A stretch of DNA of 40,385 nucleotides from Verrucomicrobiota bacterium (GTDB lineage: Bacteria; Verrucomicrobiota; Verrucomicrobiia; Opitutales; Opitutaceae): NCBI GenBank assembly GCA_028293565.1, contig JAQGON010000149.1, positions 1 to 40,385 of the forward strand, written 5' to 3'. The notes below the pieces were generated by a model that saw only the letters and a list, made by a program, of their open reading frames with translations, did no database searches and was not told the origin of the DNA. Position 1 is the stretch's first letter; each line of letters starts with the position of its first letter. This document shows positions 1 through 8,642 of this stretch, piece after piece. Both the position numbers and the translations under genes were made by a program.

Positions 1-24
1 GCCACCAGGCTCGCCGCCCGCTGA
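1..24 (+). CDS. Possible 3' end of an upstream gene
   Basis: Reading from base 1, the frame stays open for seven codons (ending in Leu-Ala-Ala-Arg) and stops with TGA at 22-24. A small ORF follows 35 bases later on the same strand. Nothing can be said about the product; it is listed only because the window edge may cut a real gene here. Confidence 0.2.
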   Translation, partial: ATRLAAR

Positions 25-59
25 GCGTTTTCCGGAGACCACCCTCGTCCCTCACCACC

Positions 60-143
60 ATGATCCCGCTGATTGTCGTGCTTGTGTCACTCGTCCTTTT
101 CACCGCCTACGATTCGTCGGCCTCGCCCTCGAACAAGCCGTGA
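60..143 (+). CDS. Tiny hydrophobic ORF (27 aa), possible small membrane protein
   Basis: An ATG at 60 opens a 27-codon frame ending in TGA at 141-143. The peptide begins MIPLIVVLVSLVLFTAY and ends in a short polar Ser/Pro/Lys tail, so it would be one membrane-spanning helix with a short cytoplasmic or periplasmic tail. A GGAG lies about 20 bases upstream, too far to be a convincing ribosome binding site. Single-helix peptides like this accompany some transporters and oxidases, and the frame just upstream also runs on this strand. I do not recognise a family, and a chance open frame is quite possible. Confidence 0.3.
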   Translation: MIPLIVVLVSLVLFTAYDSSASPSNKP

Positions 144-231
144 GCCGCCGCCGTGCGCCGGGGAGCGCGAGGGCGACGCTTTCGCAGGCCCGGCAACGCG
201 GCGCTTTTTTGCGGCAACCCCTCCGAACCGG

Positions 232-2625
232 CTATGCGCCGCGCAGGGGCTCGTCAGCGGCCGGGCCCTTCCATCGCCAGTTGCGGATCTCGGGGAGATC
301 CTGGCCGTGGCGTGTGATGTAGTCCTTGTGCTCGACGAGTTTTTCCCGGAGCTGCTGCTTGAGATAGGCGCCCTTGGCGCCGGTCTGCGGCAAACGGTCG
401 ATCGCATCCATCGCCAGATGGAAACGGTCGAGGTCGTTCAGCACCGTCATGTCGAACGGCGTCGTGATCGTGCCCTCCTCCTTGTAGCCGCGGACGTGGA
501 TGTTCCGGTGATTCGCGCGGCGGTAGGTGAGGCGGTGGATGAGCCATGGATAGGCGTGGAAGGCGAAGATGACCGGCTTGTCCTTCGTGAAGAGCTCATC
601 GAATTCCTGGTCGCCCAGGCCGTGCGGGTGCTCGGTGTGCGGCTGGAGGCGCATCAGGTCGACGACATTGACGACGCGAATCCTCAGCTCCGGCAGGTGC
701 TCGCGGAGGATCGAAACCGCCGCGAGGGTCTCGAGCGTCGGCACGTCACCGCAGCACGCCAGCACCACGTCGGGCGCGACGCCCTGGTCGTTGCTCGCCC
801 ATTGCCAGATCCCGATGCCGGCGGCGCAATGGCGGACGGCGGCGTCGATCGGCAGCCACTGCGGCGCGGGATGTTTGCCGGCGATCACGACGTTGACATA
901 ATGGCGGCTGCGGAGGCAGTGATCCATCACCGAGAGGAGACAGTTCGCATCGGGCGGAAGATAGACGCGGATCACCTCGGCCTTCTTGTTCACGACCACG
1001 TCCAGGAATCCTGGGTCCTGGTGCGTGAAGCCGTTGTGATCCTGCCGCCAGACATGGGACGAGAGGAGGTAATTGAGCGAGGCGATCTTGTGGCGCCACG
1101 GCAGGCGGGCAGTCACCTTGAGCCACTTCGCGTGCTGGTTGAACATCGAGTCGACGATGTGAATGAACGCCTCGTAGCAATTGAAGAGTCCGTGACGCCC
1201 GGTCAGGAGGTAGCCTTCGAGCCAGCCTTCGCACTGATGCTCGCTCAGCATTTCCATCACCCGTCCGGTCGGTGCGAGGAACTCATCCGCCGGTTCCGTG
1301 GCGGCGTTCCATTGCCGCTGCGTCACCTCGAAAACCGCCTCGAGCCCGTTCGAGACCGTCTCGTCGGGTCCGAACACGCGGAAGTTGCGCTGCGGCTCGT
1401 TCAGCTTCGTCACGTCGCGCAGGAAGCGCCCGAGCACGCGGGTGTCGCCGATCCCGCTCGTCCCCGGACGCGGAACGTCGACGGCGTACCCGCGAAAATC
1501 GGGCAGGCGGAGATCGCGCAGCAGTCCGCCGCCGTTGGCGTGGGGGTTCGCCCCCATCCGGCGCACGCCCTTGGGCGCGAGCTCGGCGAGCTCCGGCCTG
1601 AGGCGGCCCGCCTCGTCGAAGAGTTCCTGCGGACGGTAGCTCTTCAGCCATTCCTCGAGCAGCTGCAGGTGGGCGGGATGCGCGGCGGGGTCGGAGAGCG
1701 GCACCTGGTGCGAGCGGAAATTGCCCTCGATTTTTTTGCCGTCGACGACCTTGGGGCCGGTCCAGCCCTTGGGCGATGCCAGCACGATCATCGGCCAGCG
1801 GGGGCGGTCATGCTGGCCGCCGTTTCGCGCCGCACGCTGGAATTCGCGGATGGCCTCGACCGCCGCGTCGAGCGCGGACGCCATCGCCTCGTGCATCCGC
1901 ACCGGATCGTCGCCCTCGACGAAACACGGCGTCCAGCCATAGCCGCGAAGGAGCTGGTCCAGCTCCTCGCGTGAAATCCGCGCCAGCACGGCGGGGTTGG
2001 CGATCTTGTAGCCGTTGAGGTGGAGGATGGGCAGGACGGCGCCGTCGGTGGCGGGATCGAGGAATTTGTTCGAGTGCCAGGCCGTCGCCAGCGGGCCCGT
2101 CTCCGCCTCGCCGTCGCCCACGACGCAGGCCACGACGAGGTCGGGGTTGTCGAACACCGCGCCGAAGGAATGACTCAAAGAATAACCCAGCTCGCCGCCC
2201 TCGTGGATCGAGCCCGGCGTTTCCGGCGACGCATGGCTCGGGATTCCGCCTGGAAAGGAAAACTGGCGAAACAGCCGGCGAAGCCCGGCTTTGTCCTGGC
2301 TGATGTCCGGATAAATCTCGCTGTAGGAGCCCTCGAGGTAGGTGTGACTCACGACGGCCGGGCCGCCGTGGCCGGGTCCCGACACATAGATCATGTCGAG
2401 ATCGTATTTTTTGATGACCCGGTTCAGGTGCGTGTAGACGAAATTCTGGCCCGGAGTCGTGCCCCAGTGCCCGAGCAGCATATGCTTCACGTCTTCCAGC
2501 GCGAGTGGACGCTGGAGCAGGGGATTGTCGCACAGGTAAATCTGCCCCACCGAAAGATAATTGGCGGCTCGCCAGTAGGCGTCCATCCGTTCGAGGAGAT
2601 CCTTGGTCAGCGTGTTCGTTTTCAT
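232..2625 (-). CDS. xfp: Phosphoketolase (xylulose-5-phosphate/fructose-6-phosphate)
   Basis: This thiamine-diphosphate enzyme splits xylulose 5-phosphate (and often fructose 6-phosphate) with inorganic phosphate into acetyl phosphate plus glyceraldehyde 3-phosphate (or erythrose 4-phosphate). The protein is about 797 aa, the normal family length. Recognisable blocks are the N-terminal YLSVGQIYL segment, the substrate/cofactor loop GPGHGGPA, the ThDP/Mg motif [19 protein letters not shown] followed by [11 protein letters not shown], and a C-terminal block containing [14 protein letters not shown] chose the ATG at 2625 (MKTNTLTKD); an in-frame GTG at 2643 would add six residues. It lies 35 bases downstream of ackA on the same strand, so acetyl phosphate made here would be used directly by that kinase to form ATP. 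Identification is secure; which sugar phosphate is preferred cannot be read from the sequence. Confidence 0.97.
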   Translation of the reverse strand: MKTNTLTKDLLERMDAYWRAANYLSVGQIYLCDNPLLQRPLALEDVKHMLLGHWGTTPGQNFVYTHLNRVIKKYDLDMIYVSGPGHGGPAVVSHTYLEGSYSEIYPDISQDKAGLRRLFRQFSFPGGIPSHASPETPGSIHEGGELGYSLSHSFGAVFDNPDLVVACVVGDGEAETGPLATAWHSNKFLDPATDGAVLPILHLNGYKIANPAVLARISREELDQLLRGYGWTPCFVEGDDPVRMHEAMASALDAAVEAIREFQRAARNGGQHDRPRWPMIVLASPKGWTGPKVVDGKKIEGNFRSHQVPLSDPAAHPAHLQLLEEWLKSYRPQELFDEAGRLRPELAELAPKGVRRMGANPHANGGGLLRDLRLPDFRGYAVDVPRPGTSGIGDTRVLGRFLRDVTKLNEPQRNFRVFGPDETVSNGLEAVFEVTQRQWNAATEPADEFLAPTGRVMEMLSEHQCEGWLEGYLLTGRHGLFNCYEAFIHIVDSMFNQHAKWLKVTARLPWRHKIASLNYLLSSHVWRQDHNGFTHQDPGFLDVVVNKKAEVIRVYLPPDANCLLSVMDHCLRSRHYVNVVIAGKHPAPQWLPIDAAVRHCAAGIGIWQWASNDQGVAPDVVLACCGDVPTLETLAAVSILREHLPELRIRVVNVVDLMRLQPHTEHPHGLGDQEFDELFTKDKPVIFAFHAYPWLIHRLTYRRANHRNIHVRGYKEEGTITTPFDMTVLNDLDRFHLAMDAIDRLPQTGAKGAYLKQQLREKLVEHKDYITRHGQDLPEIRNWRWKGPAADEPLRGA

Positions 2626-2660
2626 TGTTGGGATTGGCGCCACCTCGGGCGGGCGGCGGA

Positions 2661-3857
2661 TCAGGAGGTGCGCTCCGCGCGGTGGCGGACGACCGCCCGG
2701 GCGATGATTTGCTCCTCGTCGGTTTTCATGGCGCGGACTTTGACCGTCGCGGCGGCGGACGAGATCACCGGGCCGCCCGCTTCATTGCGCGCGCCGTCGA
2801 TCGCGATGCCGAGAAATCCGAGCCCGGCGCAGATCCGGGCGCGCACCGCCGCGGAGTTCTCGCCGACGCCGCCGGTGAACACGAGGAGATCCAGGCCGCC
2901 AAGCGCGGCGGCCTGGGCGCCGATCGCCTTCCTCGCCTGGTAGCAGAAAATCTCGACGGCGACCGCCGCGCGTTCATCGGTGGCTTCGCGGGCCAGCAGG
3001 TCCCGCAGGTCCGCGCTGGTCCCGGAAAGGCCGAGAAGGCCGGACTCGTGGTGGATCATCCGTTCGAATTGGAGCGGAGACATCTGCTGGCTCGAGACGA
3101 GGCGGGAGAACAGACCCGGGTCGAGGTCGCCCGGCCGCGTGCCCATCGGGATCCCGCCGGCGGGAGTGAACCCCATCGTGGTGTCGATGCATCGCCCGTT
3201 TTCCACGGCCGCCAGGCTCGCGCCGCTCCCGAGGTGGGCCAGGATGATGCGCCCCGTGACGGCGGCGGGCTCGTCGAGCCGCGCGAGCTCGCTCATGAGA
3301 TATTCGTACGAGAGGCCGTGAAATCCAAAGCGGCGGATTCCCTCTTTCTCGTAACGCAGCGGAATCGGGAAAAGAAAGGCGCGCCGCGGAAGGTCGCGAT
3401 GGAATGCGGTGTCGAAGCAGGCGACCTGGGGAACGTCCGGAAAATGATCGCGCACGGCGGCGATCAGGCTGATCTCCGCCGGCAGGTGCTCCGGGTCCGC
3501 CGGACTGAGCCGCCGCAATTCGGCGAGCAGGGCGTCGTCGATGCGCGCCGGCGCCCGGTACCGGATTCCGCCGTGAACCACGCGATGGCCGACGGCGGAC
3601 GGACGCCGGTCACCGGTGACGACACGGATTTCCCTCAAGACAATCTCGAGTCCGCGCGCATGGTCAGGCACGCCGGGCAGCGGCCGTTTCGTCGCGGGAA
3701 GCGTCTCGCCCGAGAGTGAAAACTCCGGCGCCTCCTGCCCGATGCGGCCGATTCCGCCGGACGCCAGACGCTTGATGCCGTCTGCGGCAAAGACGGCGAA
3801 TTTCAGGCTCGAGGAGCCCGCGTTGAGAATGAGGAGGAAATCTTGCAGGCGCTTCAA
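2661..3857 (-). CDS. ackA: Acetate kinase
   Basis: Catalyses acetyl phosphate + ADP to acetate + ATP in the cytoplasm. All hallmark segments are present: the N-terminal [38 protein letters not shown], the phosphate-binding AHLGSGAS, the signature around [11 protein letters not shown] with [11 protein letters not shown], and [13 protein letters not shown] near the C-terminus. The frame is open back to a GTG at 3965, but that would add 36 residues unlike any acetate kinase. The TTG at 3857 (Leu37 of the long frame) gives 398 aa, the usual family size, so it is preferred; no strong ribosome binding site is visible for either. It lies between the RND adaptor gene (122 bases upstream from this start) and xfp, and pairs functionally with the latter. 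Confidence 0.95.
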   Translation of the reverse strand: MKRLQDFLLILNAGSSSLKFAVFAADGIKRLASGGIGRIGQEAPEFSLSGETLPATKRPLPGVPDHARGLEIVLREIRVVTGDRRPSAVGHRVVHGGIRYRAPARIDDALLAELRRLSPADPEHLPAEISLIAAVRDHFPDVPQVACFDTAFHRDLPRRAFLFPIPLRYEKEGIRRFGFHGLSYEYLMSELARLDEPAAVTGRIILAHLGSGASLAAVENGRCIDTTMGFTPAGGIPMGTRPGDLDPGLFSRLVSSQQMSPLQFERMIHHESGLLGLSGTSADLRDLLAREATDERAAVAVEIFCYQARKAIGAQAAALGGLDLLVFTGGVGENSAAVRARICAGLGFLGIAIDGARNEAGGPVISSAAATVKVRAMKTDEEQIIARAVVRHRAERTS

Positions 3858-3978
3858 GAAGCGCGAAGAACGCGCGGTCTGCAACCCACATGGCAGGCGC
3901 CGGGGCGGCGAGCCGATCTTTTGCGTCGACGGAGCGGCCAACGCGTTGAGGGCAACGCGTTCCACCCGGAGCGCGAAC

Positions 3979-5130
3979 CTAACGGGTCGCGGGGCTCGGC
4001 GCCGGCGCGGTCTTGACCTGGACCGGCGCGTTCGGCTGCAGGAGGTACTGTCCGTCGACTATCACCTTTTCTCCGAGCACCAGCCCCTTCTCGATAAATG
4101 CGAGATCGTTCTCGACGAGCGAAACAGTGACCGGCCGGACGACCGCGCGGGAGTCGGCCGAAACGACGTAGACGAAGGATGCGGCATCGTTTCGCTGGAT
4201 CGCGGCCGCCGGGATGGCCAGATGCGCATCGCTGTGGGAGAGCAGCAGCTTGACGTTGACGAACTGGCCGGGCCACAGCGCCTGGGGCTGGTTGGGAAAG
4301 GTGGCCTTCAAACGGATGGTCCCGCTGACCTGGTCGATCTGGTTGTCGATCGAGTCCAGGGTGCCGCTGGCGAGGACCGCCTTGTTGTCCCGATCGCACG
4401 CGAAGGCCGCGAGCGGCTGCTGCGGCGCGCGGGCAAGCACGGCGGAGCTCAGCACGGCGAAGCTGCGGTCCGGGACGGTGAACACGACGGAGATCGGCTG
4501 GACCTGCTTGATCACCACGATGCCGGTGGTGTCGGACGCCGACAGGATATTCCCCTCGTTGACGAGGCGGAAACCGGCGCGGCCGTCCATCGGCGCGGTG
4601 ATCGTGGTGAACTCGAGCTGGACGCGCGCGTTGTTCACCGCGGCCTCGTCCGCGCTCGCGAGCGCCTTGAGCTGCATCAGCGCCGCGCGATGCTGGTCGA
4701 GGGTTTGCTCGTCGACCAGGGCCTTCAGCTGCAGGTCCCGGTCGAGGACCTTCTGGGCGAAGTCGACCTGCGCCTGGTCCTGGTCGCGCTTGGCCAGCGC
4801 CTGGTCGAGGACGCTCTGGACGGGGCGCGGATCGATCTGGGCGAGCACGTCGCCGCGGTGAACGTCCTGTCCGTCGCGGAACATCAGTTTGATCAGCTTG
4901 CCGTCGACCTGGGGCCGGACGACGACCGTGTTCAGCGCCTGGACGGAGCCGATGCCTTCGAGGTACCGGTTCATCTCGTGCGCGCTCACCGCGACCGCGG
5001 TGACGGCGATGCGCGACTCGTCGCCCTTCGCCGTCCCCGCTTTGGTCCCGGAACGGGAACAGGAGGCCAGCAGCGCCACGGCGAGCAGGCCGGCGAATGG
5101 GAGAAAACGGGGGAGGGACGCGCGTCGCAT
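3979..5130 (-). CDS. RND efflux periplasmic adaptor, lipoprotein (HlyD/AcrA family)
   Basis: The 383-residue protein is the membrane-fusion subunit linking an inner-membrane RND pump to an outer-membrane channel. It begins with a short basic segment, a hydrophobic stretch and a lipobox (LLASC), so it should be exported and lipid-anchored. The order of parts is typical: a barrel-sandwich/lipoyl half (VVRPQVDGKLIKLMFRDGQ), a coiled-coil hairpin rich in Gln, Asp, Ala and Leu (about residues 105-170), the second lipoyl half (APMDGRAGFRLVNEGN), then beta-barrel and membrane-proximal domains. It starts 14 bases after the stop of the pump gene, so the two are cotranscribed. It resembles MdtA-type adaptors. 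No outer-membrane TolC-like gene is visible in the window. Substrate is unknown. Confidence 0.93.
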   Translation of the reverse strand: MRRASLPRFLPFAGLLAVALLASCSRSGTKAGTAKGDESRIAVTAVAVSAHEMNRYLEGIGSVQALNTVVVRPQVDGKLIKLMFRDGQDVHRGDVLAQIDPRPVQSVLDQALAKRDQDQAQVDFAQKVLDRDLQLKALVDEQTLDQHRAALMQLKALASADEAAVNNARVQLEFTTITAPMDGRAGFRLVNEGNILSASDTTGIVVIKQVQPISVVFTVPDRSFAVLSSAVLARAPQQPLAAFACDRDNKAVLASGTLDSIDNQIDQVSGTIRLKATFPNQPQALWPGQFVNVKLLLSHSDAHLAIPAAAIQRNDAASFVYVVSADSRAVVRPVTVSLVENDLAFIEKGLVLGEKVIVDGQYLLQPNAPVQVKTAPAPSPATR

Positions 5131-5144
5131 GATAAAAATCTTCT

Positions 5145-8100
5145 CTAGCCTGCCGTGGTTTCAACGCGCTCGAGGGCAACCGGCGCGCGCGATTTCCGGC
5201 GGCGATCGTTCCACTCGATCAGCCGGTTCATGTAGAGGAAGATCACCGGCACGGTGAACAGCGTCACGAACTGCGAGACGACGAGCCCGCCGATGATCGC
5301 CACCCCGAGGGGCCGCCGCAGTTCGGAACCGGCGCCGGCGCTCACGGCCAGCGGGATCGCGCCGAACAGCGCCGCCATCGTGGTCATCATGATCGGCCGG
5401 AACCGCAGGAGGCACGCGGTGAAGATCGCCTCGGCGGCGGGCTTTTTTTCCTCGCGCTGCAGCCCGAGCGCGACGTCGACCATCATGATGGAGTTTTTCT
5501 TCACGATTCCGACCAGGAGAATCAGCGCGATGATGGTGATGACCGAGAGATCGACGTGCAGCAGGTACATGGCCAGGAGCGCGCCGAAGGTCGCGGAGGG
5601 CAGCGACGACAGGATGGTGATCGGGTGGAGGAAGCTTTCGTAGAGTACGCCGAGGATGATGTAGACCGTCAGGATGGCCGCGGCGATGAGGAGGGGCTGG
5701 CTCGAAAGGGAATCCTGGAAGGCCTTCGTCGAGCCTTGGAACGACGTCTTCATATGCGGCGGGATCTGCACTTTTTTCTCCAGCCCGTGAATCGCCTCGA
5801 CGGCGTCGCTGAGCGACGCGCCCGCCGCCAGATTGAACGACACGGTGACGGTCGGATAGGTCCCGAGATGCCCGATTGTGAGCGGCGTCAGGCCCGGCTC
5901 GACGGTGGTGAACGTGCTCAACGGAATCATCTGCCCGGTTTTCGGCGAGCGGATCTGCAGCGCATCGAGGCTGCGCGCATCGAGCTGCCAGTCCGGCGGA
6001 ACCTCGAGGATCACCTTTCGCTGGTTGAGCGCCGTGTAAAGGGTCGCGATCTGCCGCTGGCCGAAGGCGTCGTACAGGATCTGGTCGATGTTCGCGGTCG
6101 AGATGCCGAAGAGGGCTGCCTTGTCCCGGTCGACGATGACCCGGACCGAGGAGGCGAGGTCCGTGACGTCGCTGCCCACGTCCTGCAGCTGCGGCAGCTT
6201 CTGGAGTTCCTGCTGGTACGTCCTCGTGAAGGCGTAAAGCTCCGCCGTGTCGGAGTCCTGGAGGACGTATTGATAGAGCGTCTTGGAGTAGCCGGCGCCG
6301 ATGCTGACGCTCTGCTGCGCCTTCATGTAAACCTTGACGCCCGGCTCGGTTTTGAATTTTGGCCGCAGCCGGGCCATGACCTCGACCGCGGAGCTCGAGC
6401 GCTGGTTGAACGGCTTCAGGATCATTTTCATCCGGCCGTTGTTGGTCGACGGGTGCGGTTCGACGTAACTGTAGACATTCGCGACGTCCGGGTCGGCGAG
6501 GACGATCTTCACGATCTTCAGGTGCTTCTCGGACATCTCGGCGAACGAGATGTCAGGCCTGGCCTCGGTCGTGATCGAGACGATCCCGACGTCCTGTTCC
6601 GGGATGAAGCCGCGGGGAATGACCGCAAAGAGGAGGGCCGAGCCGGCGCACAGCGCGATCGTCAGGCCAAGCGCGAAGCGCTGGTGCTGGAGGATCCACG
6701 TCAAGCCGCCCCGGTAGGCCGCGAGGAGGCGATTGAAGGCGCGCTCGGTCGCCTGATACAGGCGGCCGTGCGACGAGCTCTTGGGATTCTCCGCGAACAG
6801 GCTCGCCGCCACCGCGGTCTGGGTGAGGGAAATGATCGCGGACCAGACGATGGCCACGATGACCGTCACGGAGAATTCGCGGAAGAGCCGCCCCACGATC
6901 CCGCTCATCAGCAGCAGCGGAAGAAACACCGCGGCGAGCGAGAGCGTCATCGACAGCACCGTGAAGCCGACCTCCGAAGCGCCGTCGATCGCGGCCTGCT
7001 TCTTCGGTTTTCCCATCTCGACGTGCCGGACGATGTTCTCGAGCACGACGACGGCGTCGTCGACCACGAAGCCGACCGAAATGGTCAGGCCCATGAGCGA
7101 GATGTTATCCAGGCTGAATCCGAGCAGGTACATCACCGGGAAGGTCCCGAGGAGGGACAGCGGGATGGAGAGCGACGAGATCACGGTCGCGGTGAATTCG
7201 CGCAGGAAAACAAACATCACGAACGCGACGAGCCCGATGGTGATGGCGAGGGTGGTTTGGACGTCGTGGAACGAGGCGCGGATGGTCTCGGTGGTGTCCG
7301 CGACCACCGCGATCCGCATCGAGGCCGGAGCCGCCGCAATCAATCCGGGCAGCATCGCCTTCACCGCGTCGACCACCGCCGGGATGTCGATGCGCGCCCC
7401 GGTCTGCTTGTGCACGTCGACGATGATCGCGACCCTTTCATTCGACCACCCGGTCACTTTCAGCTCCTCGGTGGATTCGAAGGCCCGGCCCACGTCGCTC
7501 ACCCGGGTCGGCGAACCGTTCCGCCACGAAATCACCTGGTCGTGATAGGACTCGGCCTTGAACAGCTGGTCGTTCGCGTCGATCAGCTGGGTCTGGCCAG
7601 ACCCGGCGAGCGTCCCCTTGGGGGTGTTGGCGGTGGCCGTAGCCAGCGCCGTGCGGACGTCCTCGAGGTCGAGCCCGCGCGCCGCAAGGGCCGTGGGATT
7701 GACCTGGACGCGCACGGCCGGCACCTGGTCGCCGTGATAGTCGACGACCCCGATTCCGGGCACCCGGGTGATGGCGCGCGCGATGACCTCGTCGGCGTAG
7801 CGATAGACTTCCGAAATGGGCATCGTGTCCGACGACACGGCGAGCGAGATCAGCGTGAAATCGTTGGGATTGACCTTCTGGTAGCGCGGCGGGTTGGGGA
7901 GGTCCTTGGGCAGTTCGCCGGCGGCCGCGTTGATCGCCGCCTGCACATCCTGCGCGGCCGCGTCGATGTTCCGGTCGAGGGCGAACTGGATGACGATCTG
8001 CGTGTGCCCGACGGAGTTCGAGGAACTCATCGAGTCGACGTTCGGCACGTTCGCGAGCGCCCGCTCGAGCGGGCCCGCCACGGAGCTCGCCATCGTGTCC

Positions 8101-8270
8101 GCGCTCGCCCCCGGCAGGTTCACCGAGATGCTGATGGTCGGAAAATCGATGTCCGGCAGCGAGGAAATCGGCAGCTGGAAATAGGCGAGCACCCCGAGCA
8201 CGACCAAGCCGAACACCAGGAGAGCGGTGGCCTTGGGGCGCTGGATGAAAGGAAGGGAGAGATTGGTCAC
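5145..8270 (-). CDS. RND multidrug efflux pump, inner-membrane permease (HAE1/MdtB-C type)
   Basis: The 1041-residue protein has the full duplicated RND architecture: TM1 near residues 12-30, a large periplasmic loop, TM2-6, the C-terminal repeat with TM7, a second periplasmic loop, and TM8-12. The proton-relay segment in TM4 is clear (SVGFVVDDAVVVLENIVRH, with two adjacent aspartates). The second half carries the matching ILLVGIVKKNSIMMVDVAL block. The N-terminus (NLSLPFIQRPKATALL) is the usual RND start; the start codon is GTG at 8270 with a GGGA about eight bases upstream. It is proton-driven and exports drugs or other amphiphiles together with the downstream adaptor. First gene of the minus-strand run leading into ackA-xfp, though a functional link to those is doubtful. 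Confidence 0.95.
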   Translation of the reverse strand: MTNLSLPFIQRPKATALLVFGLVVLGVLAYFQLPISSLPDIDFPTISISVNLPGASADTMASSVAGPLERALANVPNVDSMSSSNSVGHTQIVIQFALDRNIDAAAQDVQAAINAAAGELPKDLPNPPRYQKVNPNDFTLISLAVSSDTMPISEVYRYADEVIARAITRVPGIGVVDYHGDQVPAVRVQVNPTALAARGLDLEDVRTALATATANTPKGTLAGSGQTQLIDANDQLFKAESYHDQVISWRNGSPTRVSDVGRAFESTEELKVTGWSNERVAIIVDVHKQTGARIDIPAVVDAVKAMLPGLIAAAPASMRIAVVADTTETIRASFHDVQTTLAITIGLVAFVMFVFLREFTATVISSLSIPLSLLGTFPVMYLLGFSLDNISLMGLTISVGFVVDDAVVVLENIVRHVEMGKPKKQAAIDGASEVGFTVLSMTLSLAAVFLPLLLMSGIVGRLFREFSVTVIVAIVWSAIISLTQTAVAASLFAENPKSSSHGRLYQATERAFNRLLAAYRGGLTWILQHQRFALGLTIALCAGSALLFAVIPRGFIPEQDVGIVSITTEARPDISFAEMSEKHLKIVKIVLADPDVANVYSYVEPHPSTNNGRMKMILKPFNQRSSSAVEVMARLRPKFKTEPGVKVYMKAQQSVSIGAGYSKTLYQYVLQDSDTAELYAFTRTYQQELQKLPQLQDVGSDVTDLASSVRVIVDRDKAALFGISTANIDQILYDAFGQRQIATLYTALNQRKVILEVPPDWQLDARSLDALQIRSPKTGQMIPLSTFTTVEPGLTPLTIGHLGTYPTVTVSFNLAAGASLSDAVEAIHGLEKKVQIPPHMKTSFQGSTKAFQDSLSSQPLLIAAAILTVYIILGVLYESFLHPITILSSLPSATFGALLAMYLLHVDLSVITIIALILLVGIVKKNSIMMVDVALGLQREEKKPAAEAIFTACLLRFRPIMMTTMAALFGAIPLAVSAGAGSELRRPLGVAIIGGLVVSQFVTLFTVPVIFLYMNRLIEWNDRRRKSRAPVALERVETTAG

Positions 8271-8642
8271 GAACAGATTCCCGCGACCGGGCTGACCCCA
8301 ATCGAACCTTCGAAGTTCACCGACCGCACTGGAAAATTCGCCCGATCCTCGCAGATCCTACATTACCGCATCATGACAAGTGCCGGTTTTATTCATTAGC
8401 CCATGCCCGGGAGGAGGTTGCGGTTTTTCAATCGAACATCGAACTTCCAACGCTCAACTTCCAACGTCGAATTCCGATCCGGTGGTACCAAGACATCCTA
8501 TCCGGTGAACCTCGGAACTGCCGCCGCCGATCACGTCAGATTCCGATACAGGTGCATTTGGCGGCGCGGCTCTGGAGCCGCTCAGGAATTCAATGTTGGA
8601 ACTTGAAAGTTGGACATTCGATGTTCGTCCGGAATCCCGCCG
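8271..8642. other. Intergenic region between RND pump and 2HCT transporter genes
   Basis: This 372-base gap lies upstream of the RND pump and downstream of the transporter gene, both minus strand. It contains the 195-bp inverted-repeat element described separately (8433-8627). The remaining 160 bases next to the pump start should hold its promoter, but I could not assign -35/-10 boxes with suitable spacing. A 67-codon open frame (8403-8606) exists only because it translates the repeat and is not called as a gene. Confidence 0.6.
8433..8627. repeat. 195-bp element with 42-bp imperfect terminal inverted repeats
   Basis: The left arm (8433-8474) and the reverse complement of the right arm (8586-8627) match at 35 of 42 positions; both begin CGAACATCGAA and end TTCCAAC..GAATTC. 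Within the left arm, AACTTCCAACG occurs twice with a 14-base period. The 111-base centre is unrelated to the arms and more GC-rich. From memory, translated arms of this kind (NFQRSTSNVEF) recur in annotations of Verrucomicrobiota and related phyla, so a dispersed non-autonomous element is likely. The right arm ends 16 bases after the stop of the 2HCT gene, so its foldback could also act as a transcription barrier. Confidence 0.75.

Noticed and set aside
2661-3965. A 434-residue acetate kinase starting at GTG 3965
   Set aside because: The 36 additional residues have no counterpart in the family and no ribosome binding site; the TTG at 3857 gives the normal length.
5556-8399. A 947-codon open frame on the plus strand opposite the RND pump gene
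   Set aside because: Its translation is rich in Arg, Asp, Gly and His with no family motif, the pattern of an antisense shadow in a GC-rich gene; the minus-strand RND protein is unmistakable.
8403-8606. A 67-codon ORF between the pump and 2HCT genes
   Set aside because: It is a translation through the left arm and centre of the inverted-repeat element; no independent coding signal.
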